Assembly (NCBI GenBank): GCA_011947345.1
Contig: JAAVTG010000746.1
Coordinates: 1 to 64,000, forward strand
Direction: 5' to 3'
Origin: Phytophthora quininea
Taxonomy: Eukaryota; Oomycota; Peronosporomycetes; Peronosporales; Peronosporaceae
Length of the DNA: 64,000 bases
In this document: positions 37,785-47,993 of the stretch, one piece after another
Position numbering within the stretch: position 1 is the first letter of the stretch
Layout of the letters: the number at the start of each line of letters is the position of its first letter
The notes under the pieces: model-generated
What the model was told of the DNA's origin: nothing
The model's database searches: none
The model's input: only the letters and a program-made list of their open reading frames with translations
Position numbers and translations under genes: made by a program

Positions 37785-39033
37785 ATCTTGCTGTCACTTG
37801 ATGGTAGCGAGGTCGAGGGAGTTGAGAGTGTTGATGCGGCATTGTACCCAGCTTTTCTCGGTTCAAAAGCCATTGGGGTTTTAATTCCGGGTGCAACGCC
37901 CAACACTTATCGGCCGTGTGACCGGTTTCAAGGCAACGAGATGACGAGCAGCGCTGGCCCGTACGACCACGTGGCTTCGTTTCCGCTACCAATGTTTTCT
38001 TGGCTGACTTGCTCGTGGTTTTGGCTGTGTCATTGTCGGTTTCCTTCGGATTTAAACCTCTGGCTCCGTCCAGAAGATCATCAAGCGTGTCAAACTCACG
38101 GACTTGGAGAAGTTCGCGCAACTTAGTTGATTTGAGCCCTTTCTTGAACAATATCATCTTGTACTGCTCGGAGACGTCATCAGTTTTACCAAGACGAACA
38201 AATTCCTCGATGTATGCGTCTAGTGATTTGGTGCCTTGCTTGCAATCAAAAACTCGCGACGAGGTCTTCCTCCTTGGCCTTCGTGACGAATCGGTTACGC
38301 ATCCCTTTAATGATTGACGTCCACGTCCGAGGGCCTTTGTAATCCCGCAACAACCAATGTTTGGCTTTACCTCGCGTATGGTTCATCATAAGTTGGCCAA
38401 TGCGAGAGTCGATTTGCGCATTTTGAAGTATAATCCGTACGCCGCGTACCAAGTGATCATATTCAGTGCGTACACCTCTATATCCTCAGAATCCTCTCCG
38501 CCATAAGCGGGAGTCTCCTTCTGTTTTAGGCATTTCTCGACCTGCTTTTCCAGTTCCGCTGGAGAGTACACATTTAGGGCGTGATCAGGTGCAGGTCCGG
38601 TGACATCCCAATCTGGGTAGAGGCCGTCAGAGGCAAACACCAGCGAGCCAGGTTCAATTCTATTCACGGTGTCTTTGAGTGTGTTGATGTTGTCGATTGC
38701 GAGGCTCACTTCAGTTCTCAATTCCGTTGATTGGGCGGTTACCATGGCGATGCGAGTTTCCATAGCACTCAATCGTGCTTCTTGTTGCTGCGACATCGCT
38801 TGTATTTGGTTGGCGAGTTGCTGGAGCACAGCTTGATTGTCCTTCATGATCTGGGCACTGGCCATGTGCTTTTCGTCGCTTTTTAGTGCATACTCAGCCA
38901 TTCCTTTGGCGATGCCTACCTGGTCCGCACTTAGGTTTTTAGCTGGGCTTGGATTCCTTCGAAATCTGCCAGAACAGCGCGTAGTGACCTCACTTCTTCG
39001 GCTGTTAGAGGCGTCACCAGCTCGTTTGGACAT
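37729..39033 (-). CDS. Gag of the gypsy element (frameshifted)
   Basis: The start MSKRAGDASNSRRSE at 39,033 opens a helical, Gln-rich N-terminal region. The capsid-like part and a zinc knuckle (CSSSRCLETGHTADKCW, near 37,945) lie in two later frames (38,452-38,246 and 38,157-37,729). Two frame changes are needed. Confidence 0.75.
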
Positions 39034-39093
39034 GAACTTTCATCCATGTTACTGTCGCTCATTCTTGCTGTAGTCCCTTGACAAAGGCTACTA

Positions 39094-39410
39094 TGTTGCA
39101 ATATGGTGGCACCCACTCCTGAAGTAGACTTCACGTTAGGGAGACCAGCCACGTCTTTAGGGCCGAGGAAGCTGCGTTGAAGGCAGGAACGAAGCAAGGA
39201 CGAGGAACAGCGTTGCTCTGTTGATGTATTATTTTAGAGTGATGAAGAGGCAATCTTGGCGGCCGTTGTGAAACTACTACCAGTGCCTACTAGTTATAGA
39301 ACTATGAAAATGAATTCTGTGATGCCTCACAACTTTCCTGATCTTGTCGACTGCCATTCTCGAGCACATATCTTGGAAATATCTTGTTTAATCTTTCCCA
39401 ACCGGTAACA
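39094..39410 (-). repeat. 5' LTR of the gypsy element
   Basis: 317-nt copy of 33,377-33,694. Confidence 0.95.
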
Positions 39411-39415
39411 GTGCG
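39411..39415. repeat. Target-site duplication GTGCG (right)
   Basis: Matches 33,372-33,376. Confidence 0.9.
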
Positions 39416-39577
39416 TTAGGAGATCGAGCGATGGCGCCGTCGGTCAATTCCTCCGCGTCGTTGGGCGGTTCGCTGCGTGGCCACAGTTGGTGGCCTGAGC
39501 TTCCTTCGAGGATGGCAAAGTTCCCACCTGAGAGGTTGGCCTTGGACTCGTCCAGATTCTCCAGTTTGGTCTCACAA
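39411..39577 (-). pseudogene. 5' part of the host gene split by the gypsy element
   Basis: Minus-strand coding of the interrupted gene: ENLDESKANLSGGNFAIL, then HQLWPRSEPPNDAEEL, up to the GTGCG duplication at 39,411-39,415. A possible 3' splice site lies near 39,577. Unrecognised protein. Confidence 0.5.
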
Positions 39578-39689
39578 CATTAAATACCAAATACGCTAAT
39601 CAATGGTTTCATTTTTTCCCAAAGAAAATAGTTTCACTCGCTAGCTATTACAGGCGTGTGGGATCAATCGACTTGTTGCCTTCACGACG

Positions 39690-42218
39690 ATGACCAAGTC
39701 CGTGAACCCGCCGCGACAAATGACCTGGGACGACAATGAGGTGGAAGTGCTGGAGCTGTCGGCTCCGACCACCGCGACGCTCGTCATGTCGACGCCTAAA
39801 CTTCGCGGCCCGGTGGTGGTTAAGGAGAGACCATCAGCCGTCAGCAAAATTCACCCCGAGACGGACGTGGCTCGTCGACACAGCGGCTCGACTATCGTGA
39901 TGAAACGACTTGCCACTGGGTTAACCACTGCAATTCCCCCATCCACACCAAATCTGCTCACCTCCAAGCTCTCTTCGCCATGGTCGTGTGCATTTGTCTG
40001 CTCTGGACCGTGTGGCTCATCCTGCTCAACGTCGCGCCAAATTACACCGTCAACCGCGTCATGAACACCCAAAACTTCGACAATGGTTCCTTCTGGCTGT
40101 TTGTCGATCCGCCGCCGTTTATACTGTGGCTGGCCGTCACCGGCTTGTCGATTGTCGGCGTCGGATATATTGTCATTCTGGTCAAGATGCTGACCAAGCC
40201 AAAGCACGTGGCCCAAGCGCCGCCTGTAAAGGCTCTTCAGTCGGAAAAGACCAACTCGAAGCTGTCTTCTTTTGCGTCCAAGGTTGTGGCCACGGTGGAA
40301 GCTGACAGGAAATCCAAACAGCTTGCGGTGGGTAGTCCAATTCGTCGCGTAAATTTGAGTCTGGTCTGACCTTTGTGCTGTTTTCTCGATCTCCTAGAAG
40401 CTGTGGCTGAAGGTGGGTGATCTGATCTTTGAGACCGTCCTGCTTGTCCAAATTCTCGAGGCCGGGTCTCCTAAAGTGATCGTTGCCATCTTCACCACAA
40501 TCGTCGCTTCCAACGCGTTAATGTGCACTCTGATAATGTTTCTTCCCTTCAAGCGCATGGGACTCTTTGAAACCCTCGTCGACCTCCTGTAAGTGACTTA
40601 CCATCACTTGTTGCTTGACGTAGAGCTGACTTAATTCTTGCCGCAGGTTCGACATGTTGATTGCTGTGGGCTGCCCGATGCTCATTCTCATCTACTGCCT
40701 CTCGACTTTCAGCTTCCCACGCGCAAAACTCGCCATTAATTTTGAAATCTTTCCCGCAGGATGGTTCGAACAGCAGGCCAGTGTGATCGCAGACCCCGTC
40801 CAGACCGCAGTGATCTACAAGAGTCTCAAGTCGCTGCGAATCACGTCCGTGCTCGAGTTCTTCGCTCGCATGGGAGTCCACGCTACATTATTCATGCGGC
40901 TTCGTTACTTGGTCATTCTCATCCAAGAGCCTAGCAAGCAGCAGCTTCGAGCGTATCCCAGTCGACACCGTCGCGCTGCCGCGGTCTTTATCACTTTTGC
41001 TTTTCTCCTGCTCATTTTTGTTGGCCAAAGCATGCGCACGTCGGCAATCGCCTGCAAACCCCACTCAGAGTGTGTCATGAACGCACACCGATGGACATTT
41101 CTTGAGAACGGCTCGCTGAGGCAGTGTCCGTGTTTGATGCTGATCGACCGAGATATCGCTCCGAAGACGTATGCTGAGTGGCAACAGCCGCTCAATGTGA
41201 CCGAGAAAGTGGCCAACTTGGCCTCAACTGGTGATCTCCAGACACTGCAGTTGACAAATCGATACTTACCAGTGCTACCCGATGAACTCCGACGATGCAC
41301 GCAGATGCGGCATTTGTAAGTGTTTTTAATGGTCTGTCGGAATATTTCAGCTGACAATTTGAACATGTAGGTCTCTGGAATACACTCACACGCAGACGCT
41401 CCCCGTCTGGATCAAGAACTACACCAATCTCGAATTCCTGTACGAAGTTATTGCCTCGGAAATGGCTAGTAAAATGCGCTAACTCGTGTGCTCGTGCAGC
41501 CATCTTGAAAGCAAATTCACGAGCCCATTCGTGACATTACCGGACGATATGTTTGACAACATGGCGTCGTTGACGTTTATTCACTTCGCTGGCTTCGTCC
41601 CCATGAGGAAACTCCCGTCCTTTCGAGGACTCACGAACCTCAAGTCGCTGACGTTGGCAGTGTTTCTCATGCTCGAAGAACTGCCGAGTTTTGATAGCCT
41701 TCGTAGTATTGAACGGGTATTGATCACGTGCATTCCAACTCTCGTCGATCTGCCGGATTTCTCGCCGATTCGGAACGTCAAGTCGCTGATTTTGACGGAT
41801 CGAGGCACGTGGTGCTGCAATGGCTTTCTTGGCCAATGCAATTTACAGAATCCAATGTGTGGAGTGCATCCGTTGTGGGGACTCCAGCAGCTACGTGTTT
41901 ACCACCTGATGCTCAAGTTGCAACCCCGAGACATTGAAATTGCTGGCCAAATTCCCTGAGACTGTCTGTACTGATTTGATACTCCCTGGATCATTGGAAG
42001 GGCCTCCAACTGCAGAGACGATGGACCCGTGCCAAGGTACGCTCTATCGACAGTGTGACAGTCCCAATGGCGTGGAGACAATGTGCTACAACGCTCGATT
42101 CATGGGGATCGCCTGCGATACCAATCCATATCCCATTGCAATGCGGCGCAGACAAATCCAACTCAATGTCGGCGATCCATGCAACCCTCAGTACGAAGCG
42201 TGGCTCGGCTGTAAGTGA
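39690..42218 (+). CDS. WLGC-domain leucine-rich-repeat membrane protein, five exons
   Basis: An oomycete-type protein with N-terminal membrane helices (CICLLWTVWLILLNVA, LWLAVTGLSIVGVGYIVILV), further helices (FITFAFLLLIFVG) and leucine-rich repeats (RGLTNLKSLTLAVFLMLEEL and following). The Cys-rich end finishes in EAWLGCK. Introns by splice-site and frame: 40,328-40,397, 40,589-40,646, 41,316-41,370 and 41,440-41,499. Each joins in frame. Frame changes near 39,970 and 41,925 (the latter at CCCC) are likely sequence errors, because both sides fit the family. Probably an endomembrane or surface protein; ligand unknown. Confidence 0.8.
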
Positions 42219-42254
42219 GAAATGGAGGTAAACTATTAAAACGTTGCACTTGTA

Positions 42255-42833
42255 TTAGTTTTCCGCTGGAGACTTGAGTGGCGAGCGAGCAGCTGCGAAT
42301 ACTGGACTGGGAAGAATACTGTCGGTATTGTGATTGTTCGTGATCTCAATTGCAGCATCACTGTTTGCTCCTAGAGTAAAATCTGCTGGAAGCCGGTGCG
42401 TCGTGGGGTTAAACTCTATGCACAGTACCAGCGTGAACGAGTTGAGCGAAGTGAAGACAATGCTGGGGCAGATGATAAACCAGTTAGTCGTCAAAATGCC
42501 GTACGTAAGCCAGAGACAATTGTTTGCCAGCCCAGCGATGATCATGTGCGGATTGACGAACGCTGCCGACTTGTACTTGAGCACTTGCAAGAGTTTCTCC
42601 ATGGGTGAAGCGTACATGCAGGCAACAGACGCATCGGCCAGAAAGCCAAAGACTTTGCCCACATTTTGTCTTGACTGATCAGTGACCCCAAGTTTGGCGA
42701 TGATAGCGTAGATGCTAATAACCAGGATGGACAACATCACTAGCAGAACTTTGTTGACGTAACGATGCTGGGTGGTGTAAACGGAGAGGAAGGCCAGCGT
42801 GATAAAGTCTCCGACCTAGTAGACCCAGTTCTC
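42255..42833 (-). pseudogene. SWEET (MtN3) sugar transporter, 5'-truncated
   Basis: The minus-strand frame has the SWEET middle helices (GDFITLAFLSVYTTQHRYV) and the second MtN3 repeat (FGFLADASVACMYASPM, VNPHMIIAGLANNCLWLTYG, TSLNSFTLVLCIEFNP). It ends in a 60-aa soluble tail. The first MtN3 repeat is not found upstream. An in-frame TAG lies just before VGDFITL (near 42,818), either a true nonsense codon or a splice acceptor. SWEETs need at least three helices per half, so this copy looks incomplete. Confidence 0.7.
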
Positions 42834-43028
42834 GATCATGTGTTGACGGTGACGACATCCTGTGGCTAGAGGCAACACGTGAGCTCATGGTGGCGGTCGA
42901 ACAAGTAAAACACCATCAGCTACGATTCAGCAAGTCGATCCTGCTTCCTTTGACTCATTTTCAAATTGGCTTCTTTGAGCATCTAACAACGGTGGCGAAT
43001 AGCACAGCAGTCGAACTACCACGTCTGG

Positions 43029-43250
43029 ATGTTCTACGGCTACAAGTGTGCCTCGCAAACCTGCGAAGAGGCTGCCACAGCGTCAGTCAAGTGCAAGTGG
43101 AGAGGGAAGATATTGACCTGCGCTGAGAGCGGCCTCATCAGCATCTATGAGGTTGGGAAGCACTTGACCAAAGAGGCGGACCAATATGCTGAGGTCGTCA
43201 CCGTCAACGTGGACAATATTGTCCACACCAGCGTACCTCGGTTACGATAG
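43029..43250 (+). other. Unrecognised coding-like fragment
   Basis: A 73-codon frame reads YKCASQTCEEAATASVKCKW then ILTCAESG, a Cys-rich start reminiscent of transposon-type zinc fingers. A charged stretch and a stop follow. No start context and no continuation. May be a transposon remnant. Confidence 0.25.
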
Positions 43251-43290
43251 GGTTACCTTTCAATTCCTAACCAATCATCCAAATCCGGTA

Positions 43291-44108
43291 TGATGCTGCG
43301 CCGCCCCATGCGCTCAATTCTGCGTGCGACGCGCTCGCGGCCGTTGCGTACCGTGCGAATTTCTCTCGAGTCGTCGGTTTGCATCATCGCGAGGCTTCTC
43401 GCACGTTTTGGACTTCGTCACGATCCAGCCTCCGAATGGCCAGTTGAGTCCGAAAGACTTTAAGCTGAAGGCTGCGCTGGTGGTGAATACAGCGTCGAGA
43501 TGCGGCCACGCAGCGCAATTGAAAGGACTGCAGCAGTTGCACGAGAAATACGGTGAGAAGGGGCTCCTGGTGGTGGCGGTGCCGTCCAACGACTTTGCCG
43601 GACACGAACCAGGAAGTTCTGACGAGATCCGAGAGCAGTACAAGACCAAGTTTGGAGTGACGTTCCCTATCGCTGAAAAGACTGCCGTGAGTGGTGAGAA
43701 GGCTCACCCGTTCTTCAAGAAGATCGCAGACCGATACAGCGCCTCAGTGGCTCCGACGTAAGAGGTTTCGAGGACTAGAGTGCTTTATTGTGGACTGATA
43801 ACTTGTTTGCTGACTGTAGGTGGAACTTTGACAAGTTCTTGGTGGATTATCGAGGAGACATGAGAGCAGTGTTCCCGAATGACACGGACCCACTTGTGGC
43901 CGAGGTGATCACGGAGATTGAGGAAATGCTGGAAGAATTGCCGCGTGCGTTGGCTGCTGAGCAGGATATTGAAGACGAAGAGTATGACTTCGATGACAGC
44001 GATAGTGATAGTGATGATGAAGAGTATTACGACGACGAAGAAAACGACGGCAGTGATAGTGACAGTGACGATGAAGAAGAGGAAGATACGAGGGCTCGAG
44101 TCAAGTAA
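43291..44108 (+). CDS. Glutathione peroxidase-like protein with acidic tail
   Basis: Thioredoxin-fold peroxidase. Exon 1 ends at 43,757, then a 62-nt GT-AG intron (43,758-43,819), and exon 2 runs to 44,108. Motifs: NTASRCGHAAQLKGL (catalytic Cys), VAVPSNDFAGHEPG (usually PCNQFGxQEPG) and WNFDKFLVD. The Gln of the usual catalytic tetrad is Asp and the following-loop Cys is Ser. An Arg-rich start from 43,291 (MMLRRPMRSILRATRSR) looks like a mitochondrial presequence but is in another frame until about 43,390. The last 45 residues are almost all Asp/Glu/Ser, which is unusual for the family. Confidence 0.8.
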
Positions 44109-44125
44109 TTCATAGTGACATCCGT

Positions 44126-44739
44126 TCAATAAACGTCTGCGAAGTGGTCGCCATAAGGAAAAGGTGCCCGGGATGCATTCGAAGAGAGATTGTCGGTCGA
44201 CATCATTATCAAAATCTTGCCGACCAGCTCTGTCCAATCGTAGTATTCCCTGTCGAGTGAAATCTTGGGCCAGTCCCGTGTGCAACTCACACCGGGCCAA
44301 ACCCATTTGTTTCTCGCAGTCGTCGTAGTTGCGACTGCCATCGCATGCCGTCTGGTACGCTTTCTTCTGGTTGATGACACACACAGTGTGTCTAGCATTC
44401 GTGAAGACGAAATCGATCACGCCACTGACATCCAACCGGCCATTCAGTTTGGTGGGGGCGATCTCAAAGTCGCGGACAAGCTTCGGGTCCTCGGCTTCAG
44501 TCGATCCCATCGAAAAGAGCCGTCACTGTCGCCTCAACCTTGTCGGCATATAGATCTCGACGAGCCTGCATCACTTTCTCCATCACGTACTGAGCACTGC
44601 CATCGTGAAGAGAGCACGAAACCTCTCCATACGTGCGATATTCCTCGCCGTAAATGCCATAAATGTGTTCCCTGGTAATTCGACCCAAGGGCACTTGGCT
44701 TTCCGTAATTGACATCAAGTGCCTCAGCTGCGAACTCAA
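44126..44739 (-). pseudogene. Crinkler-type PD-(D/E)XK domain fragment
   Basis: Three minus-strand frame segments give HIYGIYGEEYRTYGEVSC, then LDVSGVIDFVFTNARHTVCVIN-QKK, then LDREYYDWTELVGKIL. The order matches nuclease-fold C-terminal domains of oomycete Crinkler proteins: D in GVIDFVF, then the E-x-K position, then the Trp strand. The expected Glu is Asn in VIN-QKK. Frame changes near 44,505 and 44,255. No start or signal region is found. Confidence 0.4.
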
Positions 44740-45282
44740 TTCGTTCCGGTGGTGTTGGATATGAGTGCGAGTCTCCTCGAGTTAAAGAAGAAAACTCAGC
44801 AAGACCCGCGTGTGGAGGGGAAAGGAGACTTCAAGTTGATGCTACCGGAAAAGAATGACTCCTTGTTGGATCGGTTGACTGACAAAATAAAACTGCTTGA
44901 GCTGGGAGATATGGCACCGCACACGAAGACTCTGATCACTTCACCAGAAATCGACTTGGATAAATTAGTGGGCGACGTGTTTCCGGTCTGTGCTCCACGG
45001 TACAATTTCCAAGTCTTGCTGGTGTTACCAGACGTCAAACTTCGTGATGCACTACCGGAACCGTTTAGGTATTCCAGAAGGAATCACTACCTCGAACCTT
45101 GGAAGAATATTTTGCACCGCGACGTCCGAGACATTTCATCGCGAAGTAACTCTGCGATCTGTGTTTGGTCCCTCTCTCTGCAGCGACCAATTCTTTCAAG
45201 TACGTTAGCTTTCTTCTGGGGGATGAAGAGCTGGATTTCCTCCGCCTTGATTAGTCCAATTCTCGAAACAACCGACGCTTAA
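44719..45282 (+). CDS. Diverged Crinkler N-terminal-like protein
   Basis: The order of segments resembles the Crinkler (CRN) N-terminal half. VPVVLDMSASLLELKKK corresponds to FxVxIDxxxxVxxLKxxI, FKLMLPEKND to the LFLAK box, and FQVLLVLPD to the closing HVLVVLP motif. A new domain follows (LPEPFRYSRRNHYLEPW). LFLAK itself is not conserved. Residues after about 45,140 look out of frame. The start overlaps the opposite-strand fragment by 20 nt, so at least one of the two is not a complete gene. Confidence 0.4.
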   Translation: MPQLRTQFVPVVLDMSASLLELKKKTQQDPRVEGKGDFKLMLPEKNDSLLDRLTDKIKLLELGDMAPHTKTLITSPEIDLDKLVGDVFPVCAPRYNFQVLLVLPDVKLRDALPEPFRYSRRNHYLEPWKNILHRDVRDISSRSNSAICVWSLSLQRPILSSTLAFFWGMKSWISSALISPILETTDA

Positions 45283-45951
45283 TATCTGTCTTCACGTCCA
45301 GGTCGGTGCCTGACGGCAATATGTCAATGAGTAGGAACCGCATAGGTCGACTCACGGTCACAACCATTAGCCGGGGCATTATAAAGAGCTCAGTCATATC
45401 TTTCATCGTTCTCACCTGGGAAAAGTCGTTCGAATCAGCCACAGGTTTCACTGGGGCGATTGCTTTCGACTGGAAGATGAATAACAAGAACATAGTCGGC
45501 AATAATTCGATCAAATCTGATTCTCGAACGTGGCGAGTTTCATTTTGTTTTGTGTTGGCTCCATCGTTTCCCTCCGTTTGCTGTTGAATGATTGGTGTTG
45601 GCCTTCTGGTACGATGTTGGAGCAAGACTTCGTTTGGAATACCGAACTAGAATTTTGGGGTGGATGAAGACAATTGCAACTGCGGCGTCCGGAGTTGGGC
45701 GGCGCCGGCAAGGTTGTCGTCGTTGATGATACAAGAACTTCATTGCTTTTTTGTGCTGGAGCTTGCTCTGAGTGAAGAACGGCATCGCTGAGAACGTTTC
45801 GCCATGGACGTCGAAGTTCCTGTTTGACAGGGGTGTTTCGCAAACGACGCTTCCTGCGTTCAGTCCAAATAAGGGGACATGGACGAAGCCAACTCAACTA
45901 CTGAAGTACCCAGGGGTTCAGTCACCACTCTCCACGTCAGCACGTGACAAA
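45283..45951. other. Intergenic upstream of the CDF transporter
   Basis: Open frames on both strands, none with a recognisable domain. Probably promoter and 5' leader of the transporter plus flank of the Crinkler-like fragment. Confidence 0.35.
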
Positions 45952-47083
45952 ATGGCATCCCCGGACGTTGGCAAGCCTCGTCGTATCCCTTTGACGGACA
46001 GTGCACAGCGATCGCGACGGAAACTGCAGCATGCCTGCGTCTTCTCGTTGCTCTTCATGGTCGCTGAAGTTGTCGGCGGTCTCCTGGCCGGCAGTCTCGC
46101 GATTGTGGCAGATGCTGCTCACTTGTTTTCCGACGTGGCAGGTTTCAGCATCGCTCTGTTTGCTGTTCATTTGAGCACACATCCAGCCACCGACCGACTG
46201 AGCTTCGGCTTCCAACGTGCGGAGGTGATCGGAGCCGTCTCCAGCGTCCTCGTCACTTGGGCGCTCACTGTTGCGTTGGTCTACGAAGCGATCGTCCGAC
46301 TTGTTGACTGTCTTCAGCCGCAGCCGAAAGAATTTGTCGATGGAATGGCGATGTTCATCGTCGCTTGTCTTGGTCTGGTGGTGAATGTCGTCCTAATGCA
46401 GATTTTGGGGCACGGTCATAGCCACGGTGGCGGTGGTCATGGTCATTCACATGGCGACAAAAACGCCGTTCATGTTCAAGCTAAAGCGCACAAGCATTCA
46501 CACGGTGATGGTGGACACGACCACGGCAAGGAAAGCAATCATGGACACTCGCATGGAAGTCACGACGACATTGAGGACGGTTTATCCGAGATGAAGAAAG
46601 AGTTAGAGAATCTAAACGTCAAGGCAGCGTATATCCACGCACTTGGGGACTTTATCCAGAGTATTGGCGTGTATCGCTGGCGCGCTGATCTGGTGGAAGC
46701 CACACTGGCAAATTGCCGACCCCATCGCGACGTTGGTGTTTGCTGTGCTCGTGGTGGCCACGACGGTCGGAGTTGTTCGAGATAGTGTTCACGTCTTAAT
46801 GGAAGGCACGCCAATGGGGGTTAATTCTGCTGAGATTGAAAAAGGTCTGCTTGGATGCGCGTCCGTGGTGGCAGTGCACGATCTCCACGTCTGGTCGCTG
46901 AGTGCAGGATTAATCGCGTTGAGCGTTCATTTGGTTTCGGACGACAACGATACAGCGTTGGATACGGCGCAGGCGTACCTCCGCTCGAAAAATATCACCC
47001 ACACCACGATCCAAGTGGAGAGGACATCGATGAACCATGGTCAAGACTGTGCATCGAACCAGAAGTGTGGACAAGTTAAGTAG
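45952..47083 (+). CDS. Cation diffusion facilitator zinc transporter (one frameshift)
   Basis: ZnT-type H+/Zn2+ antiporter of internal membranes. From ATG 45,952: six membrane helices, with metal-binding HxxxD motifs in helix II (DAAHLFSDVAGF) and helix V (YIHALGDFIQSIGV). Between helices IV and V lies a His-rich loop with repeated GHGHSH-type blocks (46,410-46,560). The frame changes near 46,665 within helix V. The rest (helix VI, ADPIATLVFAVLV, and the cytosolic domain with VHDLHVWSLSAG) is in the next frame. A core host gene is unlikely to be broken, so a sequence error is probable. Confidence 0.85.
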
Positions 47084-47290
47084 AAGAAGAAAAATATTCG
47101 TTTGTGAATACTGGGAGGAAAAATCGACAAGAAGCCGAAGTGGTTTCAGCACAAGACAAGCACGATGAGTTTGATCAGCAAGTGGAAGAGCCTTTAGCTC
47201 CGTTTTTAGTTGTCTCGTAAAAGGAGTTTCATCGACAAGGAAAACGACCATAGCCGCACTGATCGCTCTTCCATTATCTCTCTTGTCACC

Positions 47291-47914
47291 ATGATAGCGC
47301 CCAAGATTTTACTGCGTTTGGCCAGTGCTGGGATCGGTTTGGTGCTGCTGATCATCGCGTGTCTTGGCTTCGGTACGCTCAAGGCGACGTCGACGATCGA
47401 CAGCCAGGCGGAGTTCGGCTGTCTCTGCTTTCTGGGCGCGTGCTTCGGTTTGCTGCTGGCGTTTGGCGAGACAAAACTGGAGCTCTTCTTCTTCTTCTTC
47501 GGCTTTATGCGGTACCGATTCGGTCGCGCCTGCATCTTCGCTGTGAGCGGGATCATGACGGCTCTACTGGGCAAATCTCGCAACCAGCAGTGTCGCTGTG
47601 AAGAGTACACCATCCTGATCGTGGAAGGGATCGCGCTCATGGCGATGGCGGCGCTGCAGCTCTTGGCCATCTTTGTGTTCGGCAACAATAGCGCCCCCAA
47701 GCGCAACAAGGACAACGTCACGACAGTGCGAACGTCCAACACGGCAGCTCCACTGCCAGTGTCAATGCCTCGCAGCCAGCCATTGCCAAAGGAAACGGCA
47801 ACTTTTCAGCCAGTGGTGCAGCCAGTCATACAAGCTTCTCCTCCAGTAGCAGCTCAGCCACCTCCAGCCCCAGTGCACGACAGCAACTTGCCCTCCTGGA
47901 TGCACACGCCATAA
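47291..47914 (+). CDS. COPI-associated/TVP15-like Golgi membrane protein
   Basis: A 207-aa protein from ATG 47,291 (context ACCATG; an upstream in-frame TTG extension lacks a start). Four hydrophobic helices: LASAGIGLVLLIIACLGF, FGCLCFLGACFGLLLAF, FFFFGFMRYRFGRACIFAVSGI and a last one ending LLAIFVFG. The third bears the F-G-F-x5-GR signature of COPI-associated proteins. A 75-residue Pro/Thr-rich cytosolic tail follows. Role inferred from the family: Golgi/vesicle membrane organisation. Confidence 0.7.
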   Translation: MIAPKILLRLASAGIGLVLLIIACLGFGTLKATSTIDSQAEFGCLCFLGACFGLLLAFGETKLELFFFFFGFMRYRFGRACIFAVSGIMTALLGKSRNQQCRCEEYTILIVEGIALMAMAALQLLAIFVFGNNSAPKRNKDNVTTVRTSNTAAPLPVSMPRSQPLPKETATFQPVVQPVIQASPPVAAQPPPAPVHDSNLPSWMHTP

Positions 47915-47993
47915 TGACAAATGTACGCAACGTTTCATCAAGAGACAGGCCATCTGTGTTTTAGTCCTACTTATTTTTTGGCGGGAAGTAGCC

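Larger units (their letters stand above)
33377..39410 (-). mobile_element. Ty3/gypsy chromovirus-like LTR retrotransposon, young insertion
   Basis: A 6,034-bp element with 318- and 317-nt LTRs that differ by one base in an A-run. The ends are TG...CA and the flanking duplication is GTGCG. A purine-rich tract (minus-strand GGGGAGG) abuts the inner edge of the 3' LTR at 33,695. Order on the minus strand: Gag, protease, reverse transcriptase, RNase H, integrase, chromodomain. It is inserted in a host exon. The near-identical LTRs point to recent transposition, although Gag and Pol show frame changes. Confidence 0.95.

Noticed and set aside
43785..44110. Antisense hydrophobic frame opposite the GPx tail as a membrane protein
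   Set aside because: Its hydrophobicity is the reverse complement of the GAT/GAA acidic repeat of the GPx tail.
45251..45897. Minus-strand frames upstream of the CDF transporter as a gene
   Set aside because: Low-information composition, mutually out of frame, no recognisable domain or splice structure.
46410..46570. CAT/CAC-rich repeat as a microsatellite feature
   Set aside because: It encodes the His-rich metal-binding loop of the zinc transporter.
47210..47290. N-terminal extension of the COPI-associated protein
   Set aside because: It would start at TTG; the ATG at 47,291 has a good context and begins just before the first membrane helix.
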